This document shows positions 29,374 through 34,003 of a stretch of 34,003 bases of DNA, piece after piece (the first letter of the stretch is position 1; each line of letters starts with the position of its first letter). Below the pieces are notes generated by a model that saw nothing but the letters and a program-made list of their open reading frames with translations, did not search any database and had not been told where the DNA came from. Source of the stretch: CBDUQN01 sp965369375 (GTDB lineage Bacteria; Krumholzibacteriota; Krumholzibacteriia; Krumholzibacteriales; Krumholzibacteriaceae); the NCBI GenBank assembly GCA_965369375.1, contig CBDUQN010000025.1, positions 1-34,003 on the forward strand. The letters are read 5' to 3'. The translations under genes and the position numbers were made by a program.

Positions 29374-31191
29374 ATGAAACAGAGAGTAGTTTTAATCTCA
29401 CTTCTCTCTTTAACTATTACGATCGTAGTAGCTTCCTGCATATTTCAAAATGATCCGGTAAGGCCGAACAACCCCCCCGTATTAGAATCATATTTTCCAA
29501 GGTGGACGTTTAAGACGATAATTCTGCCCGATTCCTGCTTTTTCAACATATCGGCATCCGATCCTGATGGAGATATGCTCGACTACAAGTTTTACATGAA
29601 CAATGAACTAATCAGCACATCCGATTCGGTTGTGTTTTACGGCTTTGTCGAAGGCGACTACACCATAGAGGGGCGTGCCTGTGACAGCGGCGAATATGTG
29701 TCCCGCAAGTGGGTGGTAACGGTGATCGCGAAGCCGAATACACCACCGGTAATCGATTGGCGGGATCCCGAGCAATCGAGTGTCGCCTGTGTCGTCGGTG
29801 ACCCGCTGGAATTCCATTTTTCCGTCAAAGACGACCATCCCGAATCACTTTTCTATACCTTTCTCGTCGATGACGTGGAGATATTCTCCGGCTATCCCGA
29901 TCTCGTCCATCGGTTTCTGGAAAACGGGGACTTCGTGCTGCAGGGAAGAGTATGGGATGGAGAATACAGTGATACGGTAACGTGGTACGTTGCGGTAACC
30001 GGAGATCCCGACACCATTCCACCGTCAGTAATAGACGATCTCGTCGGGGAACCGGGCGATGTGCCGAGGACGATTCGCATGAGGTGGACGGCACCCGGCG
30101 ACGACAGCACATCCGGCACGGCTGCGATGTACATCTTTCGAACATCGACCTATCCGGTCCGGACGGAAGCGGACTGGATAGCCGCGGCGGGGAAAACCGG
30201 AGAGCCCCTGCCCTCACCGGCGGGTTCAGAGGAAGTGATGATTGTTCATAACCTGAACCCCGGAACCTACCTCTATGCAACGGTCAGGGCGGTTGATGAC
30301 TTTTTCAATCTTTCTCCCATAGGCAATTGCGTTCGCGTTCTCGTCAAGGGGGCGGATGTCGAGGGGTACGTGATCGATCTGTGGAGCAACGAGCCGATAG
30401 CCGGAATGTACGTAAACGCGAACAGCATCGTCGATACCGCGGATGCCAATGGGTATTACAGGCTTGAAAACCTGCCGTACTTTCGGGACTTCAGAGCGCG
30501 CGACGAGGTAATAAGCGAGCATATCGGCTATTACTATGACAGTGTTATTCGCATATCGGGTTTCTACGAGACATTCACGCTCGATCTCTACGTCATTAGA
30601 GATGTCGGACTGCAGAATGCCAGAAAGCCGGAAATTTATGGGCATGAATTTCTCAATTTCTTCAAGGGAATAACCGAGACGGACGGTTGGGTTGGAAGAC
30701 CCGCAGTCCACAAGACATGGAATCATTATCCGATCACCGTCTATAATCCGCCGAAGTCCTACGGGGAGCTCGATATGCAGCTCGTGGCGCGTAATGCGAT
30801 GGCGGAATGGGAAACCGCAGCAGGACTGGACCTCTTCATAGAGGTTGAAGAGCAGGTCGGGTCGGATGTAGAAATAGTCTACTTCGATACGCTGATCAAT
30901 AATCATCAGGTCGATACACCGGCCTACAACCAGGATGGTACCCCGGCCAAGAAAGAAGTCTGGATTTTTTCGGGCTATACGGGTGTTCCTATCTCGGTCT
31001 ATTCGCACCTCATATTTGTTCACGAGCTCGGGCATGTTCTCTGCCTCGATCACAGCAGAGATGCCGGACATGTAATGCTCGGGCTTTCGAGGCCTCAGGT
31101 GCAGCATGTCACGGAGGACGAGGCGAATGTAGTACGGATCATCTACCACGCGCCGCCCGTTTTCGATTATGCTACGATAATAATTAATTAA
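29374..31191 (+). CDS. Secreted metzincin-like zinc metalloprotease lipoprotein
   Basis: The 605-residue protein begins with a lipoprotein signal (VVASC, Cys22). Two Ig-like or cadherin-like segments follow (PVLESYFPRW onward, and PPVIDWRDPE onward), each with a D-P-D-G or D-D-H-P calcium-type loop. A fibronectin III-like domain (DDLVGEPGD to VRAVDDFF) and a carboxypeptidase-regulatory-like domain (VEGYVIDLWSNEPI to YRLENLP) come next. The C-terminal catalytic domain holds HELGHVLCLDH at 550-560, the HEXXHXXXXXH zinc motif of metzincins, with a Met (VML) soon after that may be the Met-turn. A matrixin-like protease on the cell surface is likely. A five-codon frame (ATGGGAGCACGTGCATGA) overlaps its start. 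Confidence 0.85.
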   Translation: MKQRVVLISLLSLTITIVVASCIFQNDPVRPNNPPVLESYFPRWTFKTIILPDSCFFNISASDPDGDMLDYKFYMNNELISTSDSVVFYGFVEGDYTIEGRACDSGEYVSRKWVVTVIAKPNTPPVIDWRDPEQSSVACVVGDPLEFHFSVKDDHPESLFYTFLVDDVEIFSGYPDLVHRFLENGDFVLQGRVWDGEYSDTVTWYVAVTGDPDTIPPSVIDDLVGEPGDVPRTIRMRWTAPGDDSTSGTAAMYIFRTSTYPVRTEADWIAAAGKTGEPLPSPAGSEEVMIVHNLNPGTYLYATVRAVDDFFNLSPIGNCVRVLVKGADVEGYVIDLWSNEPIAGMYVNANSIVDTADANGYYRLENLPYFRDFRARDEVISEHIGYYYDSVIRISGFYETFTLDLYVIRDVGLQNARKPEIYGHEFLNFFKGITETDGWVGRPAVHKTWNHYPITVYNPPKSYGELDMQLVARNAMAEWETAAGLDLFIEVEEQVGSDVEIVYFDTLINNHQVDTPAYNQDGTPAKKEVWIFSGYTGVPISVYSHLIFVHELGHVLCLDHSRDAGHVMLGLSRPQVQHVTEDEANVVRIIYHAPPVFDYATIIIN

Positions 31192-31192
31192 C

Positions 31193-31209
31193 TATGCCAG
31201 AATGGCATA
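31193..31209. promoter_or_regulatory. Inverted repeat upstream of clpB
   Basis: TATGCCA-GAA-TGGCATA is a perfect inverted repeat just after the metalloprotease stop. ATGGCAT recurs at 31233-31239. It has no following T-run. It could be an operator in the 213-bp region before clpB. No CIRCE element is present there. Confidence 0.4.
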
Positions 31210-31404
31210 ATATACGTAGCTAATATGATATTATGGCATGCCCGTTTTCCTTTCCTTTCTCTGCAATGGCCTCGTATAAATTGTCGTGCTCAGTATAACT
31301 CATTATCAAATAATTAACTAACTTGTTTTTACTTCCGGAGCAGATACTGGCACGCATGGTGCCTTCGATAGTGTTGAGATTCAATTTAGCGATGAGGTGA
31401 TAAT

Positions 31405-33999
31405 GTGGCATTTTACGACAAATTAACCGTCAAGGCGCAGGAAGCGCTGACCGCATCACAGGATCTGGCCCTACGGCATAATCATACCGAGTCGACGCCG
31501 GTCCATCTACTTGCCGCGCTGCTTTCGCAGTCCGAAGGGATCGCGCTTCCTATTCTCAAGAAACTCGAGGTGAATGCGCAGGTGCTCGATGAGGCGATGG
31601 AGCGGATATTCGCCGGATTAGCCAAACTCGATCACGGAGTACCGGAAGTCAGGCCGTCGATGGAACTGCAGGAGCTTCTTCGCCGATCCGTGACCGAAGC
31701 GGAGCAGCTCAAGGATGAGTATATAAGCACGGAGCACCTGCTGCTGGCGCTTGTGGATGACAGGGGGGATGTGGGGAAGCTTCTTGGGGAGGCGGGTGTG
31801 ACGCGCGAAGGGGTGCTCAAGGCCCTCGCGGGAGTCAGAGGTTCCCAGCGCGTGACCGATCAGAATCCCGAAAGCAAATATATGGCCCTCGAGAGGTTCA
31901 CGAGGGATTTCGTGCAGCTGGCGCGCAGGGGCAAGCTTGATCCGGTAATCGGCAGGGATGAGGAGGTCCGCAGGGTCAGCCAGGTGCTTTCGAGGCGCAC
32001 GAAGAATAACCCTGTTCTCATCGGTGAGCCGGGCGTCGGAAAGACCGCCATCGTCGAAGGGCTCGCGCAGCGGATTGCGGCCGGCGAAGTGCCCGAGAGC
32101 CTGAGGAACAAGAGGCTGCTCGGCCTCGATATGGGCGCGCTTGTTGCCGGGACGAAGTTCAGGGGCGAGTTCGAGGAACGATTCAAGGCCATCTTGAAAG
32201 AGATCGCCGACCTCGATGGAGAGGTGATTCTGTTCATCGACGAGCTGCACACATTGGTCGGCGCTGGAGCCGCCGAGGGCGCCGTCGACGCATCGAACAT
32301 GATCAAGCCGGCCCTCGCACGCGGGGAGCTCAGGTGTGTGGGCGCAACGACGCTCGATGAATACCGCAAATATATCGAGAAAGACGCGGCTCTCGAGCGG
32401 AGGTTTCAACCGGTGCTGGTTCGAGAGCCGGCGGTGGAAGAGACGATCGCAATCCTCAGGGGACTCAAGGAGAAGTACGAGGTTCATCATGGTGTCCGGA
32501 TCATCGATTCGGCACTTATCTCCGCGGCGAAGCTGTCCAATCGTTACATCACCGGCCGATTTCTGCCCGATAAGGCGATCGATCTCATGGATGAAGCCGC
32601 TTCGCGTCTCAGGATGGAGATGGACAGTGTGCCCATTGAGCTCGCCGAGATTCAGGAGAAGATTACACAGCTCGATATCGAGAAACGTGCGCTCGAGAAG
32701 GAGAAGGGCAAGAAAGAGATTCGTGAGCGACTCTCCAATGTCAGGGAGAAACTTTCTGGATTAGAGGAGAAGGCGAGCGCGATCAGGCTTCGATGGGAAA
32801 ACGAGAGGTCGGTCGTTCATGCTATCAGGGATCTTCAGGAGAAGCTCGACAAGGCAAGGACGGATGAACAGATCGCCCAGCGAGAGGGGAATCTCGAGCG
32901 GGTTGCAGAGCTGCGATACGGTGTTATCGTCGAAATCGAGAGGGAACTCGCCGAAGCGCGCGACAAACTCAAGGGATTCCATGAGTCGGGGAAGCAGTTG
33001 ATGAAGGAAGAAGTAACCGAAAGCGACATCGCGGAGATCGTAAGCAAGTGGACGGGGATTCCGGTCACGAGCATGCTCGAGGCGGAGCGCGACAAGATCC
33101 TGAACCTCGAGGAGAGGATCTCGCGGCGCGTTATCGGCCAGCGAGAGGCGATCGAAGCAGTGGGCAACGCAGTGCGCCGTTCACGGGCCGGCCTGCACGA
33201 TCCCGAGCAGCCGCTCGGTTCGTTCATATTCCTCGGGCCGACGGGAGTCGGAAAGACAGAGTTGGCGAAGGCCCTCGCCGAGTTTCTATTTGATGATGAG
33301 AGCAACATCGTTCGTGTCGACATGTCGGAGTATATGGAGAAGCATGCGGTCTCGAGACTGATCGGCGCGCCTCCGGGATACGTCGGCTACGATGAGGGAG
33401 GATACCTGACCGAGGCCGTGAGGCGAAATCCATACTCCGTGATACTCTTTGATGAGATCGAGAAAGCCCATCCGGATGTTTTCAACGTGCTGCTGCAGCT
33501 TCTCGATGACGGCCGTCTCACCGATTCACAGGGCCACACCGTGGATTTCAGAAATACCATCGTGATCATGACTTCGAACCTAGGAACGCAATTTCTCGCT
33601 GAACGGGAAACCAAAGATGAAGCGGAAATCGCGCGAAAGATGATCGATGCGTTGCGGACCTTCTTCCGTCCGGAATTTCTGAACCGCGTAGACGAAATCA
33701 TCGTTTTTCACTTTCTGTCAATCGAAGATATAATAAAAATCGTTGATCTTCAGCTAGAGCGGATTAATGAGAGACTTGCAGAGAAGAATCTCTCTCTCGA
33801 GTTGACCGAGGATGCAAAACGGGCCTTGGCGGAGAAAGCTTACGATCCCGATTTCGGAGCCCGTCCCCTGCAGCGGCTTCTTCAGAAGCAGATCCTCGAT
33901 CCTCTTGCGAAGCGTTTGATCGAAAACAGCATCACGGAGGGCGATACCATTCGCGCCGATTGGAAAGACGGCAAAGTGCGATTCATTACAACAAGTTAA
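31405..33999 (+). CDS. clpB: ATP-dependent disaggregase ClpB
   Basis: ClpB pulls aggregated proteins apart together with DnaK. The 864-residue protein is complete. It has two Clp-N repeats (1-145), AAA+ domain 1 with GEPGVGKT near 207 and VILFIDELHTL, the regulatory coiled-coil middle domain at about 410-535, and AAA+ domain 2 with GPTGVGKT near 611 and VILFDEIEKAHPD. The sensor region TSNLGT and a C-terminal ClpB small domain follow. The presence of the long middle domain separates it from ClpA and ClpC. The start is GTG 31405, behind GAGGTGA, within which an out-of-frame ATG also occurs. No CIRCE or clear heat-shock promoter is seen upstream. Confidence 0.97.
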   Translation: MAFYDKLTVKAQEALTASQDLALRHNHTESTPVHLLAALLSQSEGIALPILKKLEVNAQVLDEAMERIFAGLAKLDHGVPEVRPSMELQELLRRSVTEAEQLKDEYISTEHLLLALVDDRGDVGKLLGEAGVTREGVLKALAGVRGSQRVTDQNPESKYMALERFTRDFVQLARRGKLDPVIGRDEEVRRVSQVLSRRTKNNPVLIGEPGVGKTAIVEGLAQRIAAGEVPESLRNKRLLGLDMGALVAGTKFRGEFEERFKAILKEIADLDGEVILFIDELHTLVGAGAAEGAVDASNMIKPALARGELRCVGATTLDEYRKYIEKDAALERRFQPVLVREPAVEETIAILRGLKEKYEVHHGVRIIDSALISAAKLSNRYITGRFLPDKAIDLMDEAASRLRMEMDSVPIELAEIQEKITQLDIEKRALEKEKGKKEIRERLSNVREKLSGLEEKASAIRLRWENERSVVHAIRDLQEKLDKARTDEQIAQREGNLERVAELRYGVIVEIERELAEARDKLKGFHESGKQLMKEEVTESDIAEIVSKWTGIPVTSMLEAERDKILNLEERISRRVIGQREAIEAVGNAVRRSRAGLHDPEQPLGSFIFLGPTGVGKTELAKALAEFLFDDESNIVRVDMSEYMEKHAVSRLIGAPPGYVGYDEGGYLTEAVRRNPYSVILFDEIEKAHPDVFNVLLQLLDDGRLTDSQGHTVDFRNTIVIMTSNLGTQFLAERETKDEAEIARKMIDALRTFFRPEFLNRVDEIIVFHFLSIEDIIKIVDLQLERINERLAEKNLSLELTEDAKRALAEKAYDPDFGARPLQRLLQKQILDPLAKRLIENSITEGDTIRADWKDGKVRFITTS

Positions 34000-34003
34000 A
34001 GCT

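Noticed and set aside
31192..31404. CIRCE (HrcA) operator before clpB
   Set aside because: The required TTAGCACTC and GAGTGCTAA arms are absent.
31220..31411. 63-codon frame on the minus strand before clpB
   Set aside because: It overlaps the clpB start and ribosome-binding site, has no recognisable motif and spans the likely promoter region.
31618..32490. 290-codon open frame antisense to clpB
   Set aside because: It is fully inside the conserved ClpB coding region, with no independent evidence.
1..34003. tRNA, rRNA or insertion sequence
   Set aside because: I found no T-loop-like GGTTCRANYCC within a cloverleaf, no rRNA segments and no transposase-like frame on either strand by eye.

Overview
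The window looks like chromosomal DNA of an uncultured, Gram-negative, probably anaerobic or microaerobic bacterium. Four lipoprotein-type signal peptides, an Rnf complex, Ig-like and propeller-type surface lipoproteins and moderately high GC (estimated by eye) would fit the FCB/Latescibacterota/Krumholzibacteriota/Eisenbacteria range of candidate phyla. That placement is inference only: no rRNA or tRNA gene is visible. Gene density is ordinary, and I see no insertion sequence, prophage or CRISPR array.

Layout. 1-1445 (minus): holo-ACP synthase, overlapped by a Cas4/RecB-like Fe-S nuclease. 1540-2460: a radical SAM protein. 2730-8066 (plus): a complete rnfABCDGE operon in the proteobacterial gene order. 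8594-13947 (minus): ftcD (fused formiminotransferase-cyclodeaminase), pgi, apbE, a small CX4CH cytochrome-like lipoprotein-sized protein, a polytopic membrane protein and a 31-residue membrane peptide; a propeller-lipoprotein remnant lies beyond them. ApbE is the enzyme expected to flavinylate RnfD and RnfG. 14057-18210 (plus): a TIM-barrel epimerase-like protein and a YhaO/YhaN-type SbcCD-like pair. 18382-18642: an EF-Tu domain-2-like small protein. 18694-24067 (minus): a Gdt1-type transporter, an AmgK-like kinase, a MurU-like nucleotidyltransferase, a NamZ/DUF1343 exo-muramidase and a Big_5 lipoprotein; the middle three form a plausible MurNAc recycling route. 24298-34003 (plus): a solo oligopeptide-type binding lipoprotein, a DUF212 protein, an unusual three-gene ParA operon, a metzincin lipoprotein and clpB.

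The best candidate for something undescribed is 26979-29229. A ParA ATPase is fused to a C-terminal AMPK-beta/CBM48 glycan-binding domain that keeps both carbohydrate-contact tryptophans. It is followed after 3 bp by a MinD/ParA-like protein that has lost its P-loop, and then by an overlapping gene for a 109-residue protein I do not recognise. The operon is preceded by a possible leader that ends in a strong intrinsic terminator 53 bp before the parA start.

A second theme is noncoding. Four degenerate tandem duplications with different periods (44, 35, 68 and 32 bp) sit at gene edges. Two of them copy a gene's own start region and one appears to include a gene's stop codon. Several precise inverted repeats also lie in intergenic or start regions.
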